This document shows positions 50,437-64,000 of a DNA stretch of 64,000 nt, in pieces. The stretch's first letter is position 1. Every line of letters starts with the position of its first letter. The notes under the pieces were generated by a model that was not told where the DNA came from, did not search any database, and saw nothing but the letters and a program-made list of their open reading frames with translations. The DNA lies in the NCBI GenBank assembly GCA_013398015.1, contig VZRR01013406.1:1222595-1286594 (forward strand), in the 5' to 3' direction. A program made the translations under genes and the position numbers. Origin of the DNA: Oreocharis arfaki. Its lineage: Eukaryota; Chordata; Aves; Passeriformes; Paramythiidae.

Positions 50437-50441
50437 TTAAT
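50437..50441. repeat. Target-site duplication, right copy (TTAAT)
   Basis: Exact match to 49846-49850 across the LTR. Confidence 0.82.
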
Positions 50442-52327
50442 CTTACCCTTGTCTGGTTGAAAACAAAAGCAAACACTCCATTCAGCAAAAGCCATGCGTT
50501 AATGGCAGCCTCCTCTTTTGAGAATGAGACCTATCCTTCCTTAAAAATAGCTGCTGATAGAAGACAAGACAAGCTTTGTCACACCCATATGTTGCTCTTC
50601 TATTTACCATCATCTGCTTCCCACTCAAGTTAAGTGTCGAGAACAAGCCTCCTGGCACAGAGTGTGTTGATTTTTCAGGGTACAAAGAAGGTTCAAGTAA
50701 AAGCAACAGGGTAAGACTCTCAGCTTCCCATAACACAAATACAGAAATTGTATTTCCACAAAGTGTTTTGTCAAAACCAGCAAAAAGGTTTTTTAAATCT
50801 CTTTTTTCTTATTGTTGTTTGGCTTGTTCAAATCATATTTTTAAAAGTGTCAAGGGCAGAAAGTATAGATCTTACACAAAAACAAAAAACGTGATCTGCA
50901 GCACTAAATTAATGTTGACTTTGATGAGAAAATTGACAATAAAACCTGTTTGCTCATCAGGATCTGAGATATTTTAAAATAACCTGACTCAGATCTGATC
51001 CAGCTTCTGATTTAGACATGCCAGATGCAGATATCAATAAATACAGCTGATACTGTCTAATGGAGATTTCAGAGAAAAAACAGCTTCTAACCCAGACTTT
51101 TTATAACAGCAGAATTTCCAGAAGGAAACTTTTTATTTCCCCTTACACAAAACTATTTAAAGCACAGAATATATTAAAAATCACTCAGCATAAATAACTT
51201 CTTAAACAAAAACACATGAAAAAAGCCCTATCATAAGAAATGTGTATTTTCTGATGTACTTCTTGGAGTAATGTATAGAGAATATAAATCCAAGACCAAC
51301 TTCAGATAATGCAGCCATTAACAAAATAATAATGCACTTCTCCAGGTTTACTCTTTAAATAAAAACACCAGCTTTTCTTCTTTTTCTACTGTGAATTATA
51401 AAATTTTCAATACTGATCTAGGCCACTGTAAAATTACCCCTGGAAAAAAACACGCCATAGCTAGAGACTACTTTTCCTCAATTCTGTTGTAAGTTTCGTG
51501 GAAGAGCTGATTTGTATTGTTCAAGCTGTGTCTGGAGATCTTCTTCACTAGCAGTATGGGGCCAAGACCTCCTGCCTTACACAGGAACCAGAACTAGTTC
51601 AAAATCAAGTACTGTGAGTATCCCATGGTCATGCACAGAGCAAAAAATGAGGTCATTTCCATGAACCATGGCAAACACCCAGAGCAAGAACTTTCAAAGC
51701 CATGTCATCTACTGATGTTAGCAACAAAATAATCACCCTGCCTACATAATACTAGCTCTGGAGTCAACGAGTTTTAGCAAAGGTACAAACCTTCCTCCAT
51801 TTATTTCCACACTGTAAATGTTTAGACAAATAACTTCTTCATCACTTCAAATGTTGTTCTCTTGAGCACAAGAAAGTTAGTGTAATTTATTCCTTTTTTT
51901 AGTTTATTTCTTTTTACATAGAACAAAATGATCCAACATCCCACAGAGACTTCCTCACTGACAAAGAAACAAAAGATAAGCATTAATTTCTTGTGAGAGC
52001 CTGACTTAACATACCCACAAGTAACAATGGCTGAAAATTTTGCATTAAATTGCTTAAAAGACATTTTACAATAAATAGTATTTATACCACAAAAGCTGCC
52101 TACATGCTACTTTTCAAAGGAAACATGATTAAAAGAAGTATTAAAAATACCCTGGTTGAATAACAATTTATTCATTTACTCACCCAGCATACAATTGCTC
52201 TGTGGATGTTGCTTTTCATGTAGCCTAGGTTACTTTAACAAACACCATGTGAAATACCAACCAATTATCTTCTCATCTGTCAGTAATGTTACAGCTAGTT
52301 TGAAGTCTAGAGGGGAAAGACAGTGTT

Positions 52328-52434
52328 ATAAATAACTTTTTAATTTAACTTATAATTAACTTTTTAACTCTAATAAATAACTTTTTTAATTATACCTTTC
52401 TTAAGTGTCTTTGTTTTCACTTTCTTAAGTGTCT
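52328..52434. repeat. AT-rich imperfect tandem repeat plus direct repeat
   Basis: About three degenerate copies of a roughly 20-25-base unit built on 'AATAACTTTTTAATT' occupy 52328-52392. Immediately after, the 15-mer CTTTCTTAAGTGTCT occurs twice, at 52396-52410 and 52420-52434, 24 bases apart. Confidence 0.7.
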
Positions 52435-55400
52435 CAAGTATCTAGTCATAACAGAGCAGCACCTCCTGGTGCCGATCCCAAACACTTCAAATGTCGAGTA
52501 CAAGACAAACAGATCAAATATCAAGTACCAGATGCGAAGGTATCTCCATGGATCATCAAGGAAGTTGAGAAAAAAAGTATGGACATCAAACACTAAACAA
52601 AACTCAGTAAAGGACTGGAAACCAAATAAATTTATACAATTTTTTGATTTGAAGGTTTACTCAGATCCCCCACCTTTAATTGTTGCCTTTTATCCTGAAG
52701 TGCTCTTCTAGTAATCTTCTCGTCCTGGGCACGTTCCGTCAGTTTTATGTTTCTCCAGTCCTGTGTCTCCTGAAACTTTACTTCTGTGTTTAGAAAGTAC
52801 GGGATTTGTTTAAGTAAACCCACAGTGTGTTTTACCATGACATCATTACACTACAGTTCCAATGACATTGATAAAATCAGTGTGACCACTGCATATTCCT
52901 GAACATTTTCAAAGTCATTCAACTTGCCTTGCCTGTAATGGTTTCCTATGCGTCAAACCCACTGTCCTGAGACTTCCTGTTCCTTCTTTCCCTGGTCAGT
53001 TGCCCTTGACCTAGTTTTGCATCACTTGAGAAATATGGAAACAGCAGAAAACCAATGGTTATTGAATCTAAACAACTCAATTTAACATGCTGATGCTTAA
53101 GCATCCTCGGTAAATACTAACTATAGTAATTAGCCAGAACTGTTTTCAGTACTGTACCTAATGAGCTATCAGTACAAAAATACAGAGCTCAAGGCAAAGT
53201 GAAAGATGATTCTTTATTCCCAGCTTTCTTAATTTTTCTTTTTTAAATTTCACCAGTCACTGGATTTTCCAGCAATAAATCTTTGTAATAATTAAGCAAT
53301 GATACCTTGCTAAGAAAGTGACTTTAACAAAAAATCACCTTCACCACTAAATCATCCTAAAATTTTCCTTCCTGAGTACCGGTTTTATGATTTGAAGAAT
53401 ACATTGCAATATGTTACCATCATGCACCTTTACACAAGCCTTCTGTTCCAGGCTGAAGGCTTGTTTTGCAAGTCTTTCAGAAAAGGCAGATACCTGAGTT
53501 AGGGAAGAAAGATGAGTAAAATTTCTTTCATTACAAAAAAATCCCCCACAAACTCCAACAAACAAAACAACCTAACCAACAACAACCAAAATAACTTCAT
53601 CGTTGTCTCACACATAAAACTTCTTTCAAATGTTCTCTTGGATGATTATCTCCAATAAAAGATCATTTCTAATTAAACAAAGACACAATATAGAAACTGT
53701 GAGAATAAAAACAATAAGGAGTAGCAAAAGCATCCAACTCGGTATTTTATTTTACTTTATTTTAATAGATAAATGTAGGAAAGTTTCCCTCTTTTTCCTC
53801 ACAACATTATCAACTTTCTGAAGAAATTTTGTACTTGAAATCCAACAGATTCTTTCACTTGAACATCCTCCCATGTGACTCAGGGGTAGGGCAGCCAAAG
53901 CCTTTTTTTATTGTCATATTCTTACCTGGAATTTGTTTCCCAGATCAGAGCTCGGATGCTCAGGAATCTGTGAAGGCAGTGCCAGGGAAGAGTAAGGTTC
54001 AGTGTAACAAAGATCTGAGAACAAGAAAATAAAACCAAAAGAGCTTAAAACTTTGATTTCCATTCATAACTCCAAGATGTGACACATCAAGGCAGATATC
54101 TGTGTTGTCTTCATATAATCCCATCCCTCCAATTTTTCCTGCTGTTTGTTTTTTCCAACTGACCAATTGGACTATTTTTAAACTTTACACCAGATGGTTC
54201 TTTTGCTTTTTTATTGTCCTTCTTACCTGCAGTTTGAAGATACGATAGAAATGTCCTGTAAAGGTATACATCTCAAAAATAAAACCTGCACAGTGTGATT
54301 TCATGCATAAAGGCATTACCTGGCAGTCAGACTAAGGAGGCCATGCGCAAGGAATATGCCCTTGTGCCTAGGCTGTCAGAGTCTTTAAAATGCAGTTTCA
54401 GAAGGCTCCAAAGTCTTTGACATGAGGCTAAAAAAACCAAAAAAAGCTTAGAAACAAAAGTGTTAAATAAAGCCGCAGAGGGAAAAAAATGTGGCATCAT
54501 AACTGCCAATCATCCACATAGATTCATCCATCACTGTAACACCTCTAACTCGCTTTGCCATTGGGAAGAAAGATAGAACACCACTAATCTGTCCAGCTTT
54601 TTAAGTTGCACTGATCAATTACAGTTTCTGACAAACAAATCAAAACTTACACTTAATTAGTAGTTTCCCAAAATAAGCGCTGGAAGCTTCAGAAAAACTT
54701 TGACAAAAATAGGTTTAAGTTACAGTAGGAGAGCTTTTCAAGCTCAAACTACATGAGTGAAATATCTGTACGGGAAAGAAATGGTTCAGATTCCAGTATT
54801 TTGTATAATCTTATTACAAAAAACTACATAGAGTTTTTTGGGATTTTTTTTTCCTTTGCTGACTTCAAAACTTTCACAATCTTCAAATATGTCACAACTG
54901 TGCCACTTTTCCAGACAGCTCTGATGTCAGTCTTCACCAAGCTATAAAGCACCAACATCCAGCTGACAGTGACATCCCTGTTATTTTGCTGATTTCTCTG
55001 CAACACAGTATCTCTGCAAACATGGAAATAAATTTCTGTGTTAATGAGAGGAATTCAATTTGGCAGAACCAACCAGAATCCATGGGATTTTGCTGACATT
55101 TGTTATACATACATGTCCATAGACACTGAAATTTCCCAGTATATTTTATTACTGAAACCTTTCAAATCACTAATAATAAAATGTTTATGTTAACTCAACA
55201 TGATGGAAAACAGGCCTGCACTGAATTTCCTAGGTGCCAAATTTTCATGACATTTAATATTGCAGATACATAAAAACAAGTGTAATCAGGTATATTCAGC
55301 CTCAACTGTCATGCAATATTTAGAAGTCAGACCTTTGTATAGTTTGGAAAACAAGTATGCAAGTGAACAAACAGAGAAGAAAGCTCTTCAATTTTGACTT

Positions 55401-58400
55401 TAAATATAACTTTGTTAAAACAAAATAAATCCAGCAAAATATTTTTCCTCACATATTCTGAGGGGAAATTGGAAAAATTCAAAGGGTGTGTTCAATTATT
55501 CATGATCATTAAAAAGAGAATGAACAAGAATTCTCACTGCATGAATACAGTTGTCAAAGTGGAAAGGGGAATAAAGCACAAATTGCCAAAGTGCAAGTAA
55601 GGTACACATACTTGCCTGAAAAAGACAAAATTCTAAACAGAAGGCAGGAAGACCAAGCCAAATGCAGAATGAACAGCTAAGTCAGTCAAATCCTGTGAGT
55701 CTAATACCCTTAAAGAAGTAAAAGTCAACAAAAGTATCCCTGAAATAATATCAACCAGGGTTTCTTTAAAAGAAGAGAAAGGGAGGGAAAGCAATAAATT
55801 GTAAGAAGATGCTTCCTAAACAGGATTCATATCTAACAGTACATTCTTATCTGAAGTACACTACTATTTCAAACATACATATGTGAGATCTTACAGCATC
55901 TCATCTGGAACATTCTGAAGGCCAGGAGTACATACCATAGAGCACACAGCCAACATGCCATGGATGTAAACACTAAATTGCCCTTCCTGATGGCCACAGA
56001 GATACTAAGAACGGACAGAAGCACTTTGAACAGTGAAAATATACATACTTCCTTTATGAGGTGTTTTTCAGCCAACTGATCCTTGTCTCAAAACCTCAAA
56101 ACTGTATTAAGATTTTAGTTAAGATTTAACTGTTGTTCTTATGAATTTTTCAGCCAAATATCCTTCACCAAATCCTTCACAGAATCCCGTAATACAAAAA
56201 AGCACACTGATTTTGTAATATTTGTGTGTTCAGTAAAATGGGAGATCTCTAGTAATGCTTTTCTGTCACATTACCACCAGAAAAACTGTCCCACTTCACA
56301 GGAAAAAAGAAAAGGGTGAATTCAACACAGTATTCAGTAAATCATGTTGCTATTGGGTATAGCAGTAGCAAAACCTATCCAATTTAAGGTTACCTGGCAA
56401 GGCTAAGAAAATGGAACCAGTCGTGAAGTAGGAAAGACAACAATTACTAAAAATAAATAGGGACTAATATGCAAAATCTCAGTTTTGGGAGAAATCTGCT
56501 ATATCAAAGATTCTACAAAAGCACATAGAAAAGTCATGAAAACCAAATCAAAAAGGAAAGTGTTATTTATAATAGCATATCATAGAACTGTATGGACATA
56601 CCACACTTGGAACAATTATACAATATTCTGTACAGTGCTGCATAAATATCCCAATGTACCCTGACAGAGCACAGACAGTTTTCAAAGCACAATGTCAACT
56701 AATGTTTGCATGGAAGAGGGGTTAACAGGATGATTAACAGTGAGGGAATGTAACACCACTGCTGAAAGCGAGTACATAAATTTCACATGCCTGATGCTGT
56801 CACAGACTTTGAAATTGGCTTGGAAAAAATCCTAGTTCAGCTGAAGTCCACAGAATTGCACAGACTTGGACTGCCAAAGGGAAACACAAGAGGTCAAGAA
56901 ACAGCTTGTCTACTAGAAGTGACTCCTAAAACATACCCACTGAACAACGGGAAGAAAGATGTGACTTTTTTGCCTTCTTGTAATAGCTGCAGACATATAT
57001 AATGGCTTATGATGTTCTTAAATATTAAGAAACAAAAATGAAGAAAAATAAAGTTCCTTTTAACAATGCAAGCACCACACGTAATCAACTGTAATCAATC
57101 TTTTTTATGGAGAACAATTTATAATAACAAGCAAAACCCAAGAACACGATGTCTTGGAGGGAGGATAATACATTGCTGAAACCATTTTACATAAGGGACA
57201 CGCCAAATGACAAGAATGCAGGGAAATTGTGATTTCAGACACTAATTTTTCCTCTTACTAAAGAAGTATATGGGATTGCTAATGGAAGTAAGGAAGTTAA
57301 TAGTAGACCCTAATCTGATGGATGTATTTAAGTGAAGCTGCTGGGTTCAAAACTGAGATAACTAAAGTTTAACAAATAGTCATCTACAGGATGATCATTA
57401 TACTGAATTATCCTTCTGCCCCAAAATATCTTAAACTCTTATATAGCCTCTGTTGCACATACACCTTATTGAATTTCTCCTCTGTACAAGTGAAAAATTT
57501 GATTGTGTTTGCATTACAGACGGCAAGATCTTCCTAAAAGAACAGAAGCTTATTTTAAAAGTTTGTAGGGACACTTAAATATTGATGGCATCAGCAAGAG
57601 TCGTTCAACAAACTATTTTCCTGTTTCAGAATCAGCATGAGTAAATGCAATTGATTCTATCATCACAGAAAACAAATTTGGGAATAAAGAAATACATCTC
57701 TGACTCACTGTTTGCAGTTATCTGATCAAAGATAAATCTCTGAGCTGTTTCCATCCGAGATTGCTTTGCAGTCATCAGGAGTTACTACAGGAGGCAAATT
57801 ACATAACTATACAGCAAAACATATAAATATAGCTTTTTACGAGTGACCACTCATGAAAAGTCCAAGAAATACATAATTTTCTTCTTTTCTCTAGCGTTCC
57901 AGCCTCTCACCCCCATGTATGTTCAACCTGGCTCTAGTTAAAAACACTGTTTTGAAAACCAGTAACTAACATCCACTAGAGGATTGTAGTAAGAACTCTG
58001 CAGAAGACTTCAGGGTCTTGACTAGGCAATGCCTGCTCTACCTGTTCTTATATCTTGGAGAAATCTGTGTGTTGGCATGTGTAGCTGCTGTAAGGTAATC
58101 TGTCAGGGTGTCCTGTGCCAGCCCATGTGGCACACCAGCGGATATTATTAAAAGATAACATACAGTGTCTCTGAAGAAGGTTCATGAAGAACACACGAGA
58201 GTGTTTGAGAGAAGAGGAAGCTCCCCATGAACATGTTCTCTGCTGCACACTGCAAAATCCAGGATCCATCTTATCCTGCATGAAAATGCAGTTCCCAGCA
58301 CCTGAATGGAGGTAAGATTTGCTTGCTGTTTGTGTCCCTCTTCTTATTCCATCTTACTAAACCAGCTACTTGATTGCTCCATTTGTTGTCAGGTCTCTCT

Positions 58401-60936
58401 TACTGAGTTCCAAAAGAACCCTGCAGCACTACTCTCTCCCTCTCATCCCCCACCTCCTCACAGTGCAGAATAAGGATACAGACATTATTCACATACAGAA
58501 GTTCTACAAAAACAAACATCTTACAACTATTCGTCCTCTCAAGCTTCAGCATAGCAACAGAGTACAACTTTTGCTTACCCATACAAATAAACAGAACTCC
58601 GCACAGACACTATGATTTATAAATATATAAATCTCTGCATCTGCAAGAGTTTAAGATATCTCTTCTGGCTTACCAGAGATAACCCCTCTGCCAGAGATGA
58701 TTGCTTTGTAACAGGAGAGATGGAAGAGATGGAAGTGCTGGCTAACCTGGGGATCATAACTTCTAAGTCTAGGGTAGCAACCACTGTTGCTGTAGCACCC
58801 CAAACTACTGTAATATTTTTATTTTAGGGAATGTAAATCACATCCCTGAGAGATACAGCTACTATTGTATGTTTCGTTTATGTTAAACAAAAATGGAAAA
58901 CAAGGGAGGATATGCCACCCACAGATGAGTTTTTCAAATTGTTCACAAAGCCCAATGTTAAGCAATGATACTGCTTCAGCTGTCCAGGAGCAGGGAAAAC
59001 AGAAACTGTTAGAAGTAATTGCAGCAGAGAAACATAATCTTGTTCTTTAAACAGCCTGAGACCTTTATCAATTACTCAACTTCCTTTAAATTTTAAAATT
59101 ACAAGAAACCAATGACAGCAATGGTATGTCAGTGGTTCTAGGTTTTACGTTTTGTACATAATAACATAATTTTAGCAATTGTACTGAATTTGTTTGTTTT
59201 CTGTTGCTTGGAAAGGACCGCTGAAAATATTAAAAAGAGCCAAAATGAAAATACCCACCAATTCCAGTTACCCATAAGTTCTTATTTATATTTCAGGACA
59301 AAAGTTCCTCCCAAAACTTCTAAATGTGTGGCTGCCCATGCAATCTGGGTGAGAATGCTGTAGCTAGATTTGCACAGACTGAGCAGAGGTACATGTTCCT
59401 TTGGTTAGTTTGTAGCTGTACACCACTCACAGAAACCAAACAAAAAAAGAAGACAAAAGACAAACCAGGTACAATATACAGCAAAGGTTCTTCAAAATGT
59501 GAAAATTCACCTCAAATACCTTTCTCGTTTTGTAACAGCTGCAGGGTTGTGCCACCCAAGAACCAAAGACATTTTGTCAAAACCACTTTTTCTCCCTATT
59601 AAAAAGACACTTTCTAAATAAAAAACTCAGGAGGCAAAAGGTGAGTCTTTGAAATAGAAACTGCAAACCATGAATGAATACAAATAATGAGTACAAATAC
59701 ACAAACAACACCAGCATTTTTCCACGAGAGAAAGCCTAAACATTTCATTACAATTTACTGTGAAGACAGAAAGAGATTTAGGAGTGGAAGAGGGCATCTG
59801 CTCATTCAGTTTCAGGGCAAGTATAAATTATTTATTTCAGTATAGCTGGCTAAACGCTCCCTGGCTCTCCTCATACAAAGAAGCTGCTCTTGAGCTACCC
59901 AGGAGTCAGGGTAATTTCCAGAGGGAAGCTTTAAGACTGTAAAACTAAAGGGCAGGAGCAAGGAATGAAAAGCTCAGACAACTGTGCCGTGGGGGCAGAC
60001 AGGAAGACTGGGGCTGGATCCCCTTTTTCCTGTTCTAGGCTAGGGTTTTCCTACTTATCATGCAGAGCCCCTCCCACATCAGTTTTTTTCATCTATTTTC
60101 TTAACGTTTTTTAATTCATACTCTTAAGTCTGTTTGAAGAAAAGGCTTCCAGCAAGAGAATTTCTAAATTCTAAATTTCTAAAAAGTTGTTTTTTACATA
60201 AATCTATTGAGTGGTTTTATGGGGCTGTTCAGGAAACTGTCAGTTTCCTATTTCCCCACTGACACACTGGCTTCTGTGATTTGTCACAAAGATTATCTCT
60301 GTCACGCTGTGTGACATAATACAAAGAAGCTCAGAAAATGTGGTGTGACATGCCAACTAATGCACTGAGTCAGCAGGGAAATTTAAAAGCAGTACATGTT
60401 TTAAAACTTAGTTGACTTCTTTCTGCCCTACTCCATCCCTCCTGTCCCCCAAGCCCATATGGTGTCCCTGAAAATTTGTGAGAGTCGTCTCTTCTATACC
60501 TATACTTAAGCAGAAAAATCTTCTTGGAACAAACAAGTGTTTTCTCATAAACCAAAGTGCAGACAAGTGATTTGTATTTAGAGCAGTCCAGAGTCTGAAA
60601 TCACATGTACAAAGACTCTTCAGGAAGTGGGTAAAGAAATAAGCTACCAAGAACAAAGCAGTATTTGGAGAAGATCAGTGAATAAAATTGCAGTCATCAG
60701 AAAAGGAGAGACAGAGAAACCTGCAGCATCTGTGGACAACACAGTGACATGAAATCAAAGATGCATCCTAAGGAACAGTTATTTCTTTTAGAAATAACTT
60801 TTGCTTTCTATTTCATGAACCGTTGCATAAACACAGATGCATGCATGGTTCCACATGTCCACAGAGCCAGCTGAAAAGGGGCTAGTCACCAGAAATTCAA
60901 GAGCATATTTGAAAGGGCGAATGCTGCTTTAAGACT

Positions 60937-60985
60937 TAGAACTATAGAATATCTAGAATCATTGAATTTGAGTGTCTTCCAAAAC
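60937..60985 (-). mobile_element. Possible CR1 3'-terminal relic
   Basis: 'AACTATAGAATATCTAGAATC' (split here by substitutions) followed by ATTGAATTTGAGTG resembles the antisense start of a CR1 3' tail. It is too short for certainty. Confidence 0.25.
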
Positions 60986-62471
60986 TGTACATAAGAAAAG
61001 GTATCTGCAATGTCATGTGGTAGGGTCTCTCAATAGCAGAAAGTAATTTTATTATGAGGTTTATTTTGAATTGCAGTACTACAGGGTTATCTTTGTGTCC
61101 CTCCTGTATCAGCCTATTCCTGTTGGCTCTGTCATGCTAAGAGGAAAAAAAACCAAAACCACAATATATTTCCCATCCTCGACTGTGAACATTCCTAGAG
61201 TTAGAGAAACCTATTCTCTCAAAAACTGAATTCAGAGGTTAGTTTGTTGTAACACTGTGATCAGAGGGTGTCTTTCTTTTTCATATAACCTCTTTTACAA
61301 TGTCATGACACTAGATAATAAGAATAATTCTAGGACAGATATTCCATTATTATTATTACTGTACAGTAAAAATACTCTTAAGAGTAACTACATTTGAGGA
61401 TTAAGTTTAAATGTGGACAAATCCTGAATTTGACACAAGAATTTAGTCAAGCTTCAAGAAGAAATTCTCAAAGCATTCGGATGGTCAGCTGGAAAATTTA
61501 GTTATTGTACCTCAAGAACCACAACATGGGTAATATCCTATTCATAATAGAAATCCTAAAAATACTTAGAATCAGTGTGCTCTCTGACCTAAATTCCATT
61601 TACTGAGTATCATTTTATATTAAATGCATTATATAGAGGTTATATATAGGCTCTGTCATAATAATGTCATCACTTTCCTATTTTAACAAGTGGTAAAAAC
61701 TCTGTGTACTTGGGGGACATATGCAGAACATAACATTTTAATCACTTTTTCTCTGCAGATTTAAAGAGTATAATCAAAAAAATCATGGTTAAAAAACCCT
61801 TCAAATCTCAAAGCATCCCAAGCAATGTCTTGATTGAAGCAATTTTAACCTATAATGTAATAAAATCAGATTTAATACTTTATATAAAACGAATGAGGCA
61901 GTGCAAAATATCATTTAATGTACAGTATATTTTAGGAGTTTCTACTTAGAAACATACTGTGTTTCTTTTTCTTTCTTACTTCAACTCTCATTTAAAGTAG
62001 AGCTCATTAATATGTATATAAACATTTCAGATTCTCATATGAAAACTTCTGGAGAGGTGGCAGCATTATTGTTTTGCTGATCTAAGAGGTGGCAGACTTT
62101 AGTAGCACCACAGAAATCATATTGGAAACCCAATACCAGCAGTCCTGTAACCCCAAGGGTGTCCAACACCAGAGGGTTGAACTCCTCGTACACACACTGT
62201 GTTCACAAACACAGCACAGGTAGCCGAGCTGGCTGCACACCCAGAGCTCAGGGACTGAAAGAATAAAAAAAAAACACCACCGGAGACCCCCAATTTTGGA
62301 CAGAAGCAGCATGAGGGAAGGTAGGACTGCAGTTTATAAAGTCACAAAAGCGACAGATAAACTGCGATTCACGAAATCCGGCAGCAAAAGAATGAGGTGG
62401 CCACTTGATAAAAGCCAAGGGAGGGAGATAGCCCAAAATAGATAAAAGAGTTTCTTTGGACAGTGAGCAGA

Positions 62472-62565
62472 GACGGACTTTGCTGCCACAGGAGGCTATG
62501 GAGGCAGATAGTATTAGAAGGATTAATGACGGATTAGCCAAATTCAGGAACTCTGCATGGCAGGT
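62472..62565 (+). mobile_element. Old CR1-type LINE tail fragment
   Basis: The text 'TGCTGCCACAGGAGGCTATG', then GAGGCAGATAGTATTAGAAG, then 'ATTAGCCAAATTCAGGAACT' follows the pattern of an older sauropsid CR1 tail (GCCACAGGAGGCTGTGGAGG... AAATTCATGGAGG). Sense strand is plus. The 88-codon plus frame starting at 62456 reads through it and is not a gene. Boundaries and subfamily are uncertain. Confidence 0.6.
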
Positions 62566-64000
62566 ACTAAAAGGACGGGGCAAGGATGCACCCTCTCATG
62601 TGTCTGGTAAAGCTGTAGATCCTGGAAAGGTACAAGGACAAAGGACCAGAGGACATGTACAAATTCACAGAGCCTTCCCTAATCCACATCTCCCAGCTGT
62701 CACCATTGGAGATGGAGTCTGAGGACTGACAGACCTCCACTCTGAGCTGGAAGGGTACTTCTTACACTTTCCTGTCATCAGCTGGGATGTTTGTTAACAG
62801 GAACTAATCCCTCTTTTCAGTAGCCTGCCTCTCTGACCACTCCAGCATTTGATACAGAAATGTCATTGACCTTCTTTTCACAAGGAAGAAAAAAATCAGC
62901 AGCATCCATGATTATTTCATATAAAAGCCTTGATGTTTACAAGATGTCTGCTTCCTTGCTTAGCTTAGTCTAGAGCTGTTTTTAACTGGAAAAGATATTT
63001 CTGTCAGCAGAGAGGTTTGAGGTTAGAAATAAGCAGTGAGACCTACCATAAAAATGGAGGAAAGAAATCTTAAATTATCCTGTAAGATAAACAAATCTTT
63101 TTTCAAAGGAAACATGGCCTGCATGATGATGATGATCTCTTGATCTTGCAACAATTAATTTTGCACTGACCACTTCAGAACTGTACAAGTAACACAAAAA
63201 TATCTTGCCTTCCATTTCATGTCAAGTTGGTGTTCTGAAGACACAATTGAAGGTTACTGAAATCCAAATCTCTTCCACAAGATTTGCATTAGGTGGGTAA
63301 TTCTGTAGTCAGTTGTACCACACAATCTTGTAAAACTGCACTGAGAGTGTAACTGAGGTTACATTCTACCCAAGGAGCAACTGCAAAAATTATGCTTAAA
63401 AGACACGTTGAATCCATATTTGCAAGTGAAATTACTTTTGCTGTACCACAATAACAATCTTTCTCTCAAGCTAATCAATGAAAGATGCATGTCACATCAA
63501 ATTCCCTTCATTTTTATACCCCCATTTCCTTCAAAGGCAAATGAAAGGACAAGCATGACTTCACTAATTATGATTAAAAAATTGACAACTGACTGCTTTG
63601 TGTTTACACCATAAATAAAGTATAAACATGGGAGATCTGAGTCAAACTCACCAAATGCTTAGAATTTGTGTCATTTACAAGTAAGATTAAAGTGTGAAAA
63701 TTTTGTTTCAAGTAAAATACATAAAGCAGGAATTCTAGCACAACATTAATTTCAGTAAAAACAGTATATGCAATATAATATTTGGACATAAATTTTCCCA
63801 TTCTGGTTCTGACCACCTGTCTTTTATATTGCCATGTATGGTATGTTAAAAAGGCTTAGCAACTTAATTTAGAAGTGTTTTTCTACAACATTTCATACTC
63901 TTACAATTAATGCACACAGTACTAAATGGCAAATCTTACTTCTAAACTAGGATGTACTTAGTTGGTGAGCTAAGATGAGCAGCAAACCTCACAATTAAGT
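62566..64000. other. Non-coding stretch to window end
   Basis: AT-rich, with small frames only. A short GATGATGATGAT run lies near 63125-63136. Nothing else is recognised. Confidence 0.45.

Larger units (their letters stand above)
50442..62471. other. Long AT-rich non-coding stretch
   Basis: About 12 kb without a supported gene. Frames are mostly 60-90 codons and random in composition. The largest, 133 codons at 50576-50977, has no recognised domain. A 71-codon frame at 56787-57002 has a mixed, soluble-protein-like composition but no supporting signal. Low-complexity repeats lie at 52328-52434. A very short CR1-like relic may lie at 60937-60985. The region 62080-62471 is GC-richer and could be more of the older CR1, but I cannot align it. 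Confidence 0.4.

Noticed and set aside
1..64000. tRNA, rRNA, snoRNA, miRNA or CRISPR arrays
   Set aside because: No cloverleaf-type A/B box pair, no ribosomal sequence and no regularly spaced direct repeats were seen by eye. A covariance-model scan could still reveal small RNAs.

Overview
The window looks like non-coding DNA from a bird nuclear genome, probably Neoaves and most likely a songbird. It is AT-rich and eukaryotic in character, with no operons, no ribosome-binding sites, no long open reading frames and no CRISPR array. The bird assignment rests on recognisable CR1 LINE tails (short 3' fragments, some still ending in the family's TATGATTCTATGA-like repeat) and on solo LTRs of avian endogenous retroviruses. 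Family names come from pattern recognition, not from a database search.

No intact protein-coding or RNA gene can be supported. The longest open frames (up to 166 codons) are mostly read-throughs of repeats or chance frames. The window is therefore best read as intergenic DNA, or the inside of a very large intron.

Layout: CR1 fragments lie at 186-745 (-), 8570-8827 (+), 11195-12070 (+), 25868-26083 (+), 33661-33877 (+), 46240-46410 (-, with a decayed reverse-transcriptase motif), 49430-49596 (-) and 62472-62565 (+, an older type). LTR relics lie at 15552-15947 (-), 19684-20083 (-), 32434-33036 (+), 38868-39514 (-, flanked by a perfect 5-bp target-site duplication CTTAT) and 49851-50436 (+, flanked by TTAAT). 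A GC- and CpG-rich block at 43590-45070, also bracketed by a 5-bp repeat (TCCTC), is a candidate long or nested LTR. No gag, pol or env frame lies beside any LTR, so these are solo LTRs and decayed remnants.

The non-repeat remainder is AT-rich. Points worth a second look are a 306-bp exon-like island on the minus strand (31879-32184) with acceptor-like and donor-like ends, homeodomain-type AT clusters near 10.0-10.3 kb and 14.5-14.65 kb that resemble distal enhancers, a recent 48-bp tandem duplication at 49163-49258, and a G-run at 37309-37326. Nothing here shows genes working together. I did not find evidence for a new multi-gene system, and say so.
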